64,000 bases of DNA. Source: an uncultured Erythrobacter sp. Lineage in GTDB: Bacteria > Pseudomonadota > Alphaproteobacteria > Sphingomonadales > Sphingomonadaceae. The translations under genes and the position numbers were made by a program. Of the stretch, positions 54,043-63,994 are shown one piece after another. Location: the NCBI GenBank assembly GCA_947501215.1, contig CANMUS010000004.1, forward strand, positions 173,501 through 237,500, in the 5' to 3' direction. The notes under the pieces are model-generated. The model worked only from the letters and a program-made list of their open reading frames with translations. It searched no databases and had not been told where the DNA came from. The stretch's first letter is position 1, and each line of letters begins with the position of its first letter.

Positions 54043-54083
54043 CTTTGTCCATCAGCTGTCTGGAAGGGCAGGCGCCATAAAGA

Positions 54084-54109
54084 GGGGCGCCCGAATATGC
54101 GGGCGCCCC
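54084..54109 (-). terminator. Terminator between the collar-RTX gene and SulP gene
   Basis: GGGGCGCCCG (54084-54093) pairs perfectly with CGGGCGCCCC (54100-54109), loop AATATG. On the minus strand, downstream of the collar-RTX gene, the following bases read CTCTTTA, a weak T-rich tail. It should separate the collar-RTX transcript from the SulP gene. Confidence 0.6.
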
Positions 54110-54156
54110 TTGGCTTATGTTGCAACGCAGCACAACCCCGAGGGGCGCGCCGACTG

Positions 54157-56463
54157 CTAAAGAACGAAATCGGTTGCGGTCAGGTCGACTAGGCCATCGA
54201 TCCTGATAACGAAGTCGGCAAAGCCGTCACCGTCGGTATCACCTTCGACGATTGTCTCGTTTGCAGCTGTGTCCTGCTCGAAGCGAAGCTCGCCCGCTAC
54301 ATTCGAGAACGCTTCGGAACCGACGAACGCGAATGCGTCGTCCGTACCGTCTGCAATCGCGTCGATGGCACCGAGATCGATGACGTCGCCCTGGCCTTGC
54401 TGAAAATCGGTGATCCGGTCACCCTCGGTATCGAAATCTCCGTTCTCGAACAGGAAGGTATCGCCACCGTCCCCTCCGGTCAGCGTATCGAGGCCGGCGC
54501 CGCCGGAGACAACATCATCCCCCGTACCGCCATAGACCCGGTCGCTTCCTTCGCCCCCATAAACCTGGTCGGCATCATCGCCCCCAAAAAGTTCGTCATT
54601 GCCGTCACCGCCCTCGATGCGGTCCTGACCGGAGACGCCATAGATGTGGTCCCAACCATTCTCCCCATAGAGCTGATCGTCGCCGCTGCCGCCATAGATC
54701 TCGTCGCCAGCATTGCCGCCGTAAACGATGTCGTTGCCGGAGCCTGCGAAAATGGTGTCCTTTCCGCCGCGCCCGTTGATCGTGTCGTCACCGCCAACCC
54801 CGTAAAGCGTGTTGGCGTAGGAGTTGCCGGTGATCTCGTTGGCCATGGCGTTTCCGAAGCCGTCGGAGCTTTCCCAGCCGGCAAGGATCAGATTTTCGAC
54901 ATTGGCCCCCAGTCGGGCGAACGACATGACCGACTGTACCGTATCGATGCCTTCTCCGGCGTTTTCGATCACGACGTCGCCGGGATCGACCAGGCGATAG
55001 AAATCATCGCCGGTGCCACCGCGCATCGTATCATTGCCGAAACCGCCATCCAGCATGTCGTTGCCGGCTCCGCCATCGAGAATATCGTCGTCGTTGCCGC
55101 CGTAGAGCGCGTCCGCGCCGCCGTTACCGGTCAGCGTATCGATTCCAGCAAGGCCGCGGAACGTGTCGGCAAAGTCGCTTCCGAGGATGTCATTGTCGAA
55201 TTCGTCGCCATCCTGGGTGCGGCCGGGTATGCTGGAGGGGAACAGAGAGAGGTCTTCAGTGCCTCCTCGGAAACCGGGAGAATATTCCACCCCGGTCATG
55301 GTACGGCCACGCAGGTCCGGAAGTGCGAAAGTCGTCCTTCCGTCGCCGCCATATGTTGTGCCCAGAAGGCTGAAGAGCGCCTGATTCTGCGAAATGGGCA
55401 GCAATTGCCCGATCGCCAACGCCCAGCCCTGGGGAATATCCGTGCCGGCATAGTAGATCATCTGCCCGAGGAACGGGACGTCCCCCTCGAGGCCATCGGC
55501 CTTTCCGATATCTTCCATGCTTCGCGAGGGAAAGATACCTTGCACGCAGATCAGCACCTGCATGACCACGCCCGGTTGCATGTTATCGGCCGACTCCCCG
55601 CTCCCTCCGACATAAGCCGGTAGGGTAGTACCATCGAGCTGGATCGTTTCGCTTCCGACGAGATCCCCCACATCCCTCGCGGTGAGCCCAGGTCCGCGAC
55701 CCGCGCCAACGATGTTCCGTCCTGTCAGGTCGGGGATATTGAAGGTGGTTACACCGTCTCCGCCATATGTGGTGCCGATGGCGGCGAAAAGCTCGGGATA
55801 GTCGGCGATGGCCAGTTCGCGGCCATCGCAGATCATGGCGCCATTGGGATCGAAATTGCCGATGAAACCATGGACGGATCCGGCGATATTGGCGCCCGTC
55901 CCGCTACCTGCATGGATAACATAGTTCAGCGCGAGACTGGTTTCGTAATTCGAAATCTCCACACCCCCACCGCCGAATGACGTAGGAAGGTTGGCTTCCG
56001 TGATCGAGAAGGTATCGCTTCCACGATACGAACCAGCTCCGAAAGAAGTTGTCCCGTTAAATCCTGCCCCGATCGCCACATGCCCATCGAGGTCGGGAAG
56101 GGCGAAGGTCGTCCTGCCGTCTCCACCGAAAGTGGTGCCGACGATGGAAAAGAGCGCGGTGTTTTGCGAGATGGGCAGGATCTGGCCGCTGGCAAATGCC
56201 GTCTCGCGCGGCGCGAAATTTCCGGCGAACTGGAGGACATAACCCAATGAAATTTCGCCGCCCGAGCCTCCATCACGTGAGGGATATAAGCCGTACAGGT
56301 TGATGAGTTGGTAGACCGACAAATACGGCTGAACGTTGGAAACCGGATTGGCTACCTCGGCAGCATGCGTTCTTTTCGACGCGTCTGCAAACTCGCCCTC
56401 TGATGAACCGAAACCATTGCTGTCCCACGCACGCAGCATGGAAGCGTCGTATTTTGAATACAT
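54157..56463 (-). CDS. Three phage tail-collar-like domains fused to RTX repeats (secreted protein)
   Basis: The 768-residue protein has three tail-collar-type domains, at about residues 70-135, 195-255 and 330-392; each has ISQN or YPEL-like text, then [20 protein letters not shown]. They resemble microcystin-dependent protein (MdpB) and phage collar folds. From 442-488 and 555-672 follow RTX nonapeptides (GGxGxDxLx, for example [17 protein letters not shown]), and the end [18 protein letters not shown] fits a type I secretion signal. Thus it is probably a calcium-binding exported adhesin-like protein. No type I secretion genes are adjacent. Confidence 0.87.
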   Translation of the reverse strand: MYSKYDASMLRAWDSNGFGSSEGEFADASKRTHAAEVANPVSNVQPYLSVYQLINLYGLYPSRDGGSGGEISLGYVLQFAGNFAPRETAFASGQILPISQNTALFSIVGTTFGGDGRTTFALPDLDGHVAIGAGFNGTTSFGAGSYRGSDTFSITEANLPTSFGGGGVEISNYETSLALNYVIHAGSGTGANIAGSVHGFIGNFDPNGAMICDGRELAIADYPELFAAIGTTYGGDGVTTFNIPDLTGRNIVGAGRGPGLTARDVGDLVGSETIQLDGTTLPAYVGGSGESADNMQPGVVMQVLICVQGIFPSRSMEDIGKADGLEGDVPFLGQMIYYAGTDIPQGWALAIGQLLPISQNQALFSLLGTTYGGDGRTTFALPDLRGRTMTGVEYSPGFRGGTEDLSLFPSSIPGRTQDGDEFDNDILGSDFADTFRGLAGIDTLTGNGGADALYGGNDDDILDGGAGNDMLDGGFGNDTMRGGTGDDFYRLVDPGDVVIENAGEGIDTVQSVMSFARLGANVENLILAGWESSDGFGNAMANEITGNSYANTLYGVGGDDTINGRGGKDTIFAGSGNDIVYGGNAGDEIYGGSGDDQLYGENGWDHIYGVSGQDRIEGGDGNDELFGGDDADQVYGGEGSDRVYGGTGDDVVSGGAGLDTLTGGDGGDTFLFENGDFDTEGDRITDFQQGQGDVIDLGAIDAIADGTDDAFAFVGSEAFSNVAGELRFEQDTAANETIVEGDTDGDGFADFVIRIDGLVDLTATDFVL

Positions 56464-56858
56464 GTCTCAACCCCACTTACCCCGCGGCATTCGATCCCGT
56501 ATCGGCTGCGCGCGGGTCGCACTATATACGGGTCCAATTCTGCTGCAACGTGATAAAAACCGTGCATTGTCCATCATTGTTCGATTTTCGGAGCCGAAAC
56601 TTGCGGGTCGTAATTCCAACATAGAATCATTTGGTTTCGACGTGCGATCGGGTGCGTCGTGTAGCGTAGGGCAATGGGTAGGCGGGTAAGGATTGGTCCT
56701 GCGGGCCATGTTGCAGGACAAGGCGTGACATGTTCGGTGTTGCGGATCTTTGCAGGCCAACGCTGCCGTCCGTTCACAGGCTAGGGCGGTTGTTCTATTG
56801 GCCGATCGCGTCCAAGGTGATCGAACGTTTTGCGTAATCGAGACGAGGGGTCCGTTTA
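56464..56858. promoter_or_regulatory. 395-base divergent intergenic region
   Basis: This long gap lies between the divergent collar-RTX and M16 genes. On the minus strand a possible promoter for the collar-RTX gene has -10 TATAGT (56526-56521) and -35 TTGCAG (56548-56543) with a 16-base spacer. The stretch 56550-56640 is AT-rich. On the plus side GAGGGG precedes the M16 ATG. No ORF or known RNA is visible. Confidence 0.4.
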
Positions 56859-59702
56859 ATGTTCCGTCACATCCTTGCCGCCGGTGCGGCTTCGCTTGCC
56901 ATCATTGCCGCGGTGCCTGCCATTGCTGACGATCACACTGCCAGCAGCGCCGGAGCGGTCGTCGCTCCGGCAATCGAATACGAGCGTTGGACGCTCGACA
57001 ACGGCTTGCAAGTCATCGCCATTCGGGACGCCTCGACCGGCACGGTGACGACGTCGATGTGGTATGAGGTAGGCTCCAAGTCCGATCCCGAGGGGCGCGG
57101 CGGTTTCGCGCATCTGTTCGAGCATATCCTCAGCCGCAAGACGCTGAACATGCCGTACAACCTCATCTACGGCCTCACCGCCGATGTCGGCGGCACGCGC
57201 AATGCGACGACCAATGCCGATCGCACGAACTATTTCGAGATCGTCCCGGCTGAATATCTCGAAGCCATGCTCTGGACCCACCGCGAGCGGATGGCCTTTC
57301 CCGTGATCGACCAGGACGTGTTCGACAAGGAGCGCGACGTGGTGAAGGAAGAGCTGCGCCAGCGCGTGCTCGCGCCGCCCTATGGGCGGTTCGGCAGCTT
57401 CGTCATTCCCGAAGCCGCCTATGACGTCTCGCCCTATCGCCGCCCGACCATCGGCAGCATCGAGCAGCTCGAGTCCGCCGAGCTCGACGATGCGCGCGCT
57501 TTCCACCAGGCCTATTACGGGCCGGACACCGCCACGCTGATCGTGGCCGGCAATTTCGAAGTTGCCGACCTGCGCAGCCTGGTCGACGAATATTTCGCCG
57601 ACATTCCGCGCCGCGAGAACCCGGTGGAGATCGCCTTCGATCTCGATGTCCCCGAGCGGACGGAGCCGCGCAGCATCACCGCGACTGCGCCCAATGTCCC
57701 GCTGCCGCTGGTCGGCACTGTGTGGAAGCTGCCCGCGATCACCCATCCGGATGCGCCCGCTCTGGAGGTGCTCGACGCGATCATGTCACGCGGCGACAAC
57801 AGCCGCATGGCCGCGGCTCTGGTCCGCAGTGGCAAGGCCGTGCAGGCGATCCACCAGGTCGGCATGCAGGAAGAAGGCGGGGTGCTGGCGCAGTTCGCCG
57901 TCATCAATCCGCAGGCCAATATCGACGAAGTGCGCGGCATCCTCGTTGCCGAGCGTGAGCGGATCAGATCCGAAGGCGTAACAGAGGCCGAAGTCGCCGA
58001 AGCGAAGAACGAGCTTCTCGCCAGCGCCCTGCGGTCGCGCGAGACTGCACGCGGAAGGGCTTTCGAGCTTGGCGAAGCGCTTTTGACGACTGGCGATCCG
58101 TCCTTCCCGGACAAGCGGCTTGCCGCGATCGCGGCGGTTACGGCCGCCGACGTCCAGCGCGTGGCGCAGACCTATTACAACCCGAATGCGCGAACCGACA
58201 TCGTCTATACGGCGGGCGAGGACGATCCTTCGGCTTATGCGAACCCGTATCCGATGCCGACCTTCAAGACCCTGCCCGATGCGGTGGGCGAGCCGCTGTC
58301 GGTCGCTGCGGAAGACGTGCGCGAAACCGTGCCCGGTCCCGGCCAGCGCCCGCAGCTCGAAGCTGCGCGGATCGTCGAACAGACCTTGTCCAACGGCATC
58401 GAAGTGGTTGCCGCCCAGACCGGCGACGTGCCTCTGGCGACGATGACGGTGCTCGTTCCGGGCGGTTCGATCAGCGACGAGCGCGCCAAGGCCGGCGTGG
58501 CCCAGCTGACCGCGCAATTGGCCGACAAGGGCGCGGGTGGCCTCGACGAAACCGAAATCGCGCGCCGCCTCGAAAGCCTCGGGGCGAGCTTCGGCGCTAC
58601 GGCCGGATCGAAGGGTGCCTATTTCAGCTTGACCGCGCCGGTCGCCAATATGGAAGAAGCGGGCAAGGTGCTCGCGACCATCCTGACCTCAGCAGACTAT
58701 CCGCAGGCCGCCTTCGAACGCGAGCGCAAGCGGGCCATCGACGGCCTGGCGGCTACGTTGAAAGACCCGGGCGGCATCGCGAGCATGGCGGTGCGGCCGG
58801 TGCTTTATGGCGACTCGCCCTTCGGCACGCTACCGGGCGGCACGCAGGACAGCCTGGCGCAGATTACGCGGGAGGATCTGGTCGAGCATCGCCGCACATA
58901 CTGGCATCCGGAACGCGCGCAGGTGATCGTCAGCGGCGGGATCGCACCCGAGCAAGCGATCGAGCTGACGCAGACGCTGCTCGGCGGCTGGCAGGGCGTG
59001 GGCGAACCGCCGGTCGAGATCGCCAACCCCACCGGCGAGGCGCAGCCCGTCCGCACGGTGGTGATCGATATGCCCGATGCGGGGCAGGCGGCGGTCTATG
59101 CCGGCATGCGCGCACCCTCGCGAACCGACGGCAATTATTACGCAGCGGAGCTCGCCAATGCGATCCTCGGCGGCGGGTCCAGTGGACGCCTGTTCGAAGA
59201 GGTCCGCACGAAACGCTCGATCAGCTACGGCGCCTACAGCGGCGTCGGAGCGGACACGCTGGTCGCCTCGGCGCAGACCCAGAATTCCACCGCCGACGAG
59301 GTGGTGCAGGTGTTCCTCGACGAATTCGACCGGCTGGGCGACGAAGCGATCGCGCAGGAGCTGCTCGACAAGCGGCGGCTCTATCTCGGTGGCAATTACG
59401 CCCGCTCGCTGGAAAGTTCGTCGGGCTTCAACAGCATCGTCGCCGGGCTGCTGTTCGACGGGCTCGAGCCTGCCGAAGCCGCGCGCTATGCGGACCGCCT
59501 CGCGGCGGTTTCGCCCGAAGCTGCCACGCAGGTCGCAGCGGATTACGTAGGCTCGGAGAAGGCGACGATCCTGATCGTCGGCAATGCGGCCGAGTTCCTA
59601 GACGACCTCAAGGCGATCCGCCCCGATGTCGAAGTGGTGGATGCCGATGCGCTGGATCTTTCGACCAGCGCGCTGGTGGCGGCCGCCGCTACCGGCGGCT
59701 GA
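56859..59702 (+). CDS. M16-family (pitrilysin-type) zinc peptidase, two-domain
   Basis: The 947-residue protein starts with a signal peptide (HILAAGAASLAIIAAVPAIA) and has the inverted zinc motif HLFEH (His85, Glu88, His89) with the downstream Glu in ERDVVKEELRQ. Two M16 halves are visible; the second (from about residue 510) lacks the zinc site, as is usual. It probably degrades peptides in the periplasm. The gene converges on the ABC exporter gene with no gap. Confidence 0.92.
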   Translation: MFRHILAAGAASLAIIAAVPAIADDHTASSAGAVVAPAIEYERWTLDNGLQVIAIRDASTGTVTTSMWYEVGSKSDPEGRGGFAHLFEHILSRKTLNMPYNLIYGLTADVGGTRNATTNADRTNYFEIVPAEYLEAMLWTHRERMAFPVIDQDVFDKERDVVKEELRQRVLAPPYGRFGSFVIPEAAYDVSPYRRPTIGSIEQLESAELDDARAFHQAYYGPDTATLIVAGNFEVADLRSLVDEYFADIPRRENPVEIAFDLDVPERTEPRSITATAPNVPLPLVGTVWKLPAITHPDAPALEVLDAIMSRGDNSRMAAALVRSGKAVQAIHQVGMQEEGGVLAQFAVINPQANIDEVRGILVAERERIRSEGVTEAEVAEAKNELLASALRSRETARGRAFELGEALLTTGDPSFPDKRLAAIAAVTAADVQRVAQTYYNPNARTDIVYTAGEDDPSAYANPYPMPTFKTLPDAVGEPLSVAAEDVRETVPGPGQRPQLEAARIVEQTLSNGIEVVAAQTGDVPLATMTVLVPGGSISDERAKAGVAQLTAQLADKGAGGLDETEIARRLESLGASFGATAGSKGAYFSLTAPVANMEEAGKVLATILTSADYPQAAFERERKRAIDGLAATLKDPGGIASMAVRPVLYGDSPFGTLPGGTQDSLAQITREDLVEHRRTYWHPERAQVIVSGGIAPEQAIELTQTLLGGWQGVGEPPVEIANPTGEAQPVRTVVIDMPDAGQAAVYAGMRAPSRTDGNYYAAELANAILGGGSSGRLFEEVRTKRSISYGAYSGVGADTLVASAQTQNSTADEVVQVFLDEFDRLGDEAIAQELLDKRRLYLGGNYARSLESSSGFNSIVAGLLFDGLEPAEAARYADRLAAVSPEAATQVAADYVGSEKATILIVGNAAEFLDDLKAIRPDVEVVDADALDLSTSALVAAAATGG

Positions 59703-61529
59703 TCAGACGGGCTCTACCGCCGGGCGGTCTTCCGCCTGGCGGGCCCACATGTCGGCATAGAGGCCGCCCGCGCGCAGCAGCTCGCCATGCGTCCCGCTTT
59801 CGGCGAGCCGTCCCTGGTCGAGGACGAGGATGCGGTCGGCATCGGCGATCGTCGACAGGCGGTGCGCGATGGCCAGCGTGGTGCGGTGCTCCGATACGCG
59901 GCGTAGCGTCTGCAGGATTTCCTGTTCGGTACGGCTGTCGAGCGCGCTGGTCGCTTCGTCCAGCAGCAGGATCGGCGGATCCTTCACCAAGGTGCGAGCG
60001 ATAGCGACCCGCTGCTTCTCGCCGCCCGAAAGCTTGAGCCCGCGCTCGCCGACCTCGGTGTCGAAGCCGTCGGGCAGTCGCTCGATGAACGGAAGGATCG
60101 CCGCCGACCGCGCCGCGCCGACGATATCGTCGTGCTCGGCTTCGCGTCGGCCATAGGCGATATTGTAGCCGATCGAGTCGTTGAACAGCACGCTGTCCTG
60201 CGGGACGATGCCGATGTTTTCGCGCAGCGACGCCTGCGTAACCTGCGCGATGTCCTGCCCGTCGATCAGGATGCGGCCCGATTGCGGATCGTAGAAGCGG
60301 AACAGCAGCCGCCCGATGGTGCTCTTGCCTGCGCCGGATGGTCCGACGATGGCCACATGGCTGCCCGCCGGGACCTCGAAGCTCAGGCCGTGAAGGATGG
60401 TGCGGTCCTTCTCGTAACCGAACACGACATTCTCGAAAGCGACTGTCGGCCGGTTCACAACGAGGGCCGGTGCGCCGGGCACGTCCTCGACCTCGACCTC
60501 GCTGTCGATCAGGCGGAACATCGCGGCCATGTCGATGATGCCTTGGCGGATCGTGCGATAGACCCAGCCGAGCATGTCGAGCGGGCGGAAGAGCTGCATG
60601 AGGTAGGTGTTGACCAGCACGAGATCGCCGGTGGTCAGCTCTCCCCGGCTCCACCCCCACACGGTGAAGGCCATCGCGCCGCCCATCAGCAGGTTCATGA
60701 TCAGCGCCTGGGTGATGTTGAGCAGGCCGAGCGAGTTCTCGCTCTTCACCGCCGCTTCGGCATAGGCATGGGCGGCGCGGCCATAGCGCTCGCGCTCGCG
60801 CCCTTCGGCGCCGAAGTATTTGACCGTCTCGTAATTCAATAGGCTGTCGACTGCGCGGGCCAGAGCCTGCCCGTCGAGATCGTTCATCTGCCGCCGCAAT
60901 TTCGTGCGCCATTCGGTGATCCAGCGCGTGATCGCGATATAGGCGACAACGGTTGCGCCGGTCGCGGCGACCAGCTCCCAGCCGAAATTGATGTAGAAAA
61001 TCACCCCCACCGCGATCAGCTCGAGGATCGTGGGCGCAATGTTGAATAGCAGGAAATAGAGCATGGAATCGATGCTCTTCGTGCCGCGCTCGATCGTCTT
61101 GGTGACTTCGCCTGTCCGCCTCGAGAGATGGAAGCGCAGGCTCAGCTGGTGCAGCCGAGCGAAGGTGTCTTCGGCCAGATTGCGCGTCGCTTCCTGCCCG
61201 ACCCGCTCGAAAGTGATGTTGCGAAGGTTGTCGAAGGCCACACCGGCAAAGCGGCCCGCCGCATAGGCTATCACGAAGGCCAGTGCGACCATCGCCGCCT
61301 CGTTGGCGGGCGTGGTCATCGCATCGACTGCGCGCTTGTAAGCGAAGGGCAGGGCGAGCGTGGTCGCCTTGGCCAGCAACACAAACATCATCGCGCCGAC
61401 GATGCGGCGCTTCAGCTTCGGATTGCCCTCCGGCCAGAGATAGGGAAGGAACCGGCGGATCGTCGCCCAGCTCTCGGCATCGTCGCGCTGGTCGGAAGTG
61501 GCTGTATCGGGAGGCATTGCGGCGCCCAT
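59703..61529 (-). CDS. ATM1-type ABC exporter
   Basis: The 608-residue fused permease-ATPase has a membrane domain with the ATM1-type LLNYETVKYFGAEGRERERY region (about residues 230-249), Walker A GPSGAGKST (396-404), signature LSGGEKQR (500-507) and Walker B ILLLDEATSALD. Bacterial ATM1/HMT1 homologues export glutathione conjugates, metals or polysulfide species. ATG at 61529 or 61517 may be the start. Confidence 0.92.
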   Translation of the reverse strand: MGAAMPPDTATSDQRDDAESWATIRRFLPYLWPEGNPKLKRRIVGAMMFVLLAKATTLALPFAYKRAVDAMTTPANEAAMVALAFVIAYAAGRFAGVAFDNLRNITFERVGQEATRNLAEDTFARLHQLSLRFHLSRRTGEVTKTIERGTKSIDSMLYFLLFNIAPTILELIAVGVIFYINFGWELVAATGATVVAYIAITRWITEWRTKLRRQMNDLDGQALARAVDSLLNYETVKYFGAEGRERERYGRAAHAYAEAAVKSENSLGLLNITQALIMNLLMGGAMAFTVWGWSRGELTTGDLVLVNTYLMQLFRPLDMLGWVYRTIRQGIIDMAAMFRLIDSEVEVEDVPGAPALVVNRPTVAFENVVFGYEKDRTILHGLSFEVPAGSHVAIVGPSGAGKSTIGRLLFRFYDPQSGRILIDGQDIAQVTQASLRENIGIVPQDSVLFNDSIGYNIAYGRREAEHDDIVGAARSAAILPFIERLPDGFDTEVGERGLKLSGGEKQRVAIARTLVKDPPILLLDEATSALDSRTEQEILQTLRRVSEHRTTLAIAHRLSTIADADRILVLDQGRLAESGTHGELLRAGGLYADMWARQAEDRPAVEPV

Positions 61530-61563
61530 CTGGGGTAGCGGCTTGCACTAGGCAAGGTCCGTG

Positions 61564-62505
61564 TCAGCCGAGCACGTCCTGCAGGGTGTCGTCTCGCTCA
61601 GCCCGGCGGCTCGGCATATCGAACAGGATGCGCCTGGTGCTGAAGTCGATCGCAACCCGGTCGAACACGCGCAGATTGTTCATGCCGAGCACCAGAGCGG
61701 GGCGGCGCGAAAGGCCGAGTGCGGCGAAGATCGGGCTGTCTGCAAAGCCAATCTGGACATTGGTCATTTCCGCGCGCCCGATCTGCAGGCTGCGCAGGAA
61801 TGTCGCGCGGCTGGTCAGCTGGGTGCCGAGGACATCCACGCTGACGATCTCGTGCTGTTCCCGTGCACGCAATTTGCGCAGCAGCAGCGGGTTGGCGATG
61901 CTGTTCTGCGCGCCGGTGTCGATCACCACGGCTGCACGCACGCCGTCGATCTTCGCATCGGTGATGATCATCTGACCCAGTTTCTTGCGCGCCCGCACGA
62001 CGATCTCGTAGCCGGAATTGCTCTCCTCGTATTCGGCATCGGCGATGGCCATGCGGCGCTCGCGGAAATCGATCAGCACGCGGGTATCCTGCAGGCTATC
62101 GAGGCCGAGAATGCCGTCCGCCCCGATATTGCTCGTGTGGAGCAGCGGCGAGATCAGGCCGCTGACGCTGCGATTGGCAAATTCCAGATCATCGAGTTCG
62201 ACTGTCTCGACCTGCCGGGAGCTGCCCATGGCGACCAGCGTGGCCGTGCCACTACGGCGCAAGGCGAGGTCCTCGACTAGCTGGTGCGTCACGACTGTTG
62301 CCTGCGCGCCGGTATCGATGAGAAAGCGGTAGGGGCCTTCGCCGGCGATGGTGACGGGCACGGTCATGCGTTTGTGGCGGTCCGCCGTCAGCGTGGCTTC
62401 GTCGCTCGGCGCGTCGCCGATGACCTCCTCGACCTGATCCGGCTGTGCGCTGGCAGCGGTGACGAGGCTCAAGGCCAGTATTGCAGCAAGGCTCCGGCGT
62501 GCCAT
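61564..62505 (-). CDS. Retropepsin-like aspartic protease with two DTGAQ motifs
   Basis: The 313-residue protein has a signal peptide (LAAILALSLVTAASAQ) and two aspartic protease half-domains, each with DTGAQ, at residues 64-68 and 196-200, joined in one chain as in pepsin-like or tandem retropepsin proteins. Bacterial members are usually single-half, so this can fold as a pseudodimer. It is probably periplasmic. The ATG at 62505 is chosen because it starts the signal peptide. Confidence 0.85.
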   Translation of the reverse strand: MARRSLAAILALSLVTAASAQPDQVEEVIGDAPSDEATLTADRHKRMTVPVTIAGEGPYRFLIDTGAQATVVTHQLVEDLALRRSGTATLVAMGSSRQVETVELDDLEFANRSVSGLISPLLHTSNIGADGILGLDSLQDTRVLIDFRERRMAIADAEYEESNSGYEIVVRARKKLGQMIITDAKIDGVRAAVVIDTGAQNSIANPLLLRKLRAREQHEIVSVDVLGTQLTSRATFLRSLQIGRAEMTNVQIGFADSPIFAALGLSRRPALVLGMNNLRVFDRVAIDFSTRRILFDMPSRRAERDDTLQDVLG

Positions 62506-62566
62506 GAGGTCTCTCCTGCGTCCGTCGCAGCGATGATACCACAGCGGCTGGACGGCCTCCATATGG

Positions 62567-63994
62567 CTAGCGATTGCGGACGAGCGCGATGAACTCGAGC
62601 AACCGCTCGCGGGCGAACAGGAAAAGCCAACCGCAGTAGATCGTCGCGCCCGAGGCAACCAGCGCGACGAGGCGCAGGACAGGCTCGGCATCGGCCAACG
62701 CCATGTCCGCGACGTATACTGCAAGTGCCATGGCAAAGCCGGCCAGCGTTGAGGGCACGATCGCGACCAGCAACCGTGCCGGCGCTACGCCAATGGTCGG
62801 CAACGAACTGGCCGCAGTGATCACCGCGATCACAGGATATGCCGCGAGCCACGCCCAAGCCATGCCCTCGATCCCCCACTGGACCGCCACGATGAAGGCG
62901 AGCGGCATGACCAGCGCCCCGATGGCCGCATTGCGCACCGCGATGCCCGGGCGGCCCGCGGCATTGGTGGCCGGAGCGAAGAGCACTTGCAGCACCATCC
63001 ACGGCATGGCGCAGCCGAGCACCTGCAGCAGCGGGACGATGCCGAGCCATTTCTCGCCCAGAACGACGCGCACGAAAGGTTCGGCGGTCACGGCCAGGCC
63101 GAGGCAGAACGGAATGGCGAGCAGCATGATGCCTTGCACCGAGATCAGAAACCCGTTGGCGAAGGCCTCGCGGTCTGCTTGCGCCCGGGACAGCGCCGTG
63201 AAGGCGACCTCGTTCAGCGGCGGCACCACCTTGTTGACGAAGATCTGCGCGAGAAACAGCGCGGTCGTATAAAGGCCGACCGTCGCGGCATCGAAATTCC
63301 GACCGGCGATGACGACGTCCGATTGCGTTTGCAGGAAATAGAAGATGCTGGACAGAGTCACTGCCCCGCCGAAGCTCGCGATGGCACCGGCGCCGCGAAA
63401 GTCGAAGCTCGGCCACATGAAGGCGCGCGCGACGATCGTCATCGCAATCGCCCGCGTGACAAACACCGAAAGCGGCGCGAGCACCAGTGTCCACACGCCG
63501 AGGCCCGCCAGCGCGCCGGCCAGAGCCACCACTGCTCCCAGCATGGCTGTGGCGAGGTTGACCTGCGCCTGCCGCTTGAAGTCCATCTCGCGCGATAGGA
63601 TCGCGTAGCCGAGGGCGAGGAAGGGGTTCGTCAGGAAGACCAGCGCCAGGACTCGGAGCAAGTCGGCCACCTCGGGCTGTTCGTAGAACCGCGCGACGAA
63701 GGGCGCGGTGATCACCTGCGCAACAGCCAAAAGCGTATTAAGGACCAGCAGCATGCCGAACAGCTGGCGCAGCTCTTTGCGCGTCACCTCTTCTCGCTGG
63801 ATCAGCGCATTGGCGAGGCCATAGCCGTTGAGCAGACCGAGCAAGGTCAGGACCACCGCCGCCATCGCATAGAGTCCGTAATCGGCCGGATCGAGAATGC
63901 GCAGGACCAGGAAGGTCGAGGCCCAAGCGATCAGCTGGCTGACGATCTGCGAGCCCGACCGCCAGATTACCGCCTTGCGCACCAGCAGGCGCAA
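62567..63994 (-). CDS. Polysaccharide flippase of the MOP/Wzx family (start near window edge)
   Basis: The 475-residue protein has about 12-14 hydrophobic segments and the MOP-family opening AVIWRSGSQIVSQLIAWASTFLVLRILDPADYGLYAMAAV, so it probably moves lipid-linked sugar units across the inner membrane. The only start visible is a TTG at 63994; six bases remain before the window end, so the real start may be upstream. No glycosyltransferase partner is in this window at this end. Confidence 0.88.
   Translation of the reverse strand: MRLLVRKAVIWRSGSQIVSQLIAWASTFLVLRILDPADYGLYAMAAVVLTLLGLLNGYGLANALIQREEVTRKELRQLFGMLLVLNTLLAVAQVITAPFVARFYEQPEVADLLRVLALVFLTNPFLALGYAILSREMDFKRQAQVNLATAMLGAVVALAGALAGLGVWTLVLAPLSVFVTRAIAMTIVARAFMWPSFDFRGAGAIASFGGAVTLSSIFYFLQTQSDVVIAGRNFDAATVGLYTTALFLAQIFVNKVVPPLNEVAFTALSRAQADREAFANGFLISVQGIMLLAIPFCLGLAVTAEPFVRVVLGEKWLGIVPLLQVLGCAMPWMVLQVLFAPATNAAGRPGIAVRNAAIGALVMPLAFIVAVQWGIEGMAWAWLAAYPVIAVITAASSLPTIGVAPARLLVAIVPSTLAGFAMALAVYVADMALADAEPVLRLVALVASGATIYCGWLFLFARERLLEFIALVRNR

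Noticed and set aside
52540..54192. 550-codon plus-strand ORF over the SulP gene
   Set aside because: Low-complexity His/Arg/Asp-rich antisense reading; the minus strand encodes a normal SulP.
59703..61529. ABC exporter as a type I secretion partner of the collar-RTX protein
   Set aside because: It has ATM1-type features, is three kilobases away in another unit and has no membrane-fusion or TolC partner.
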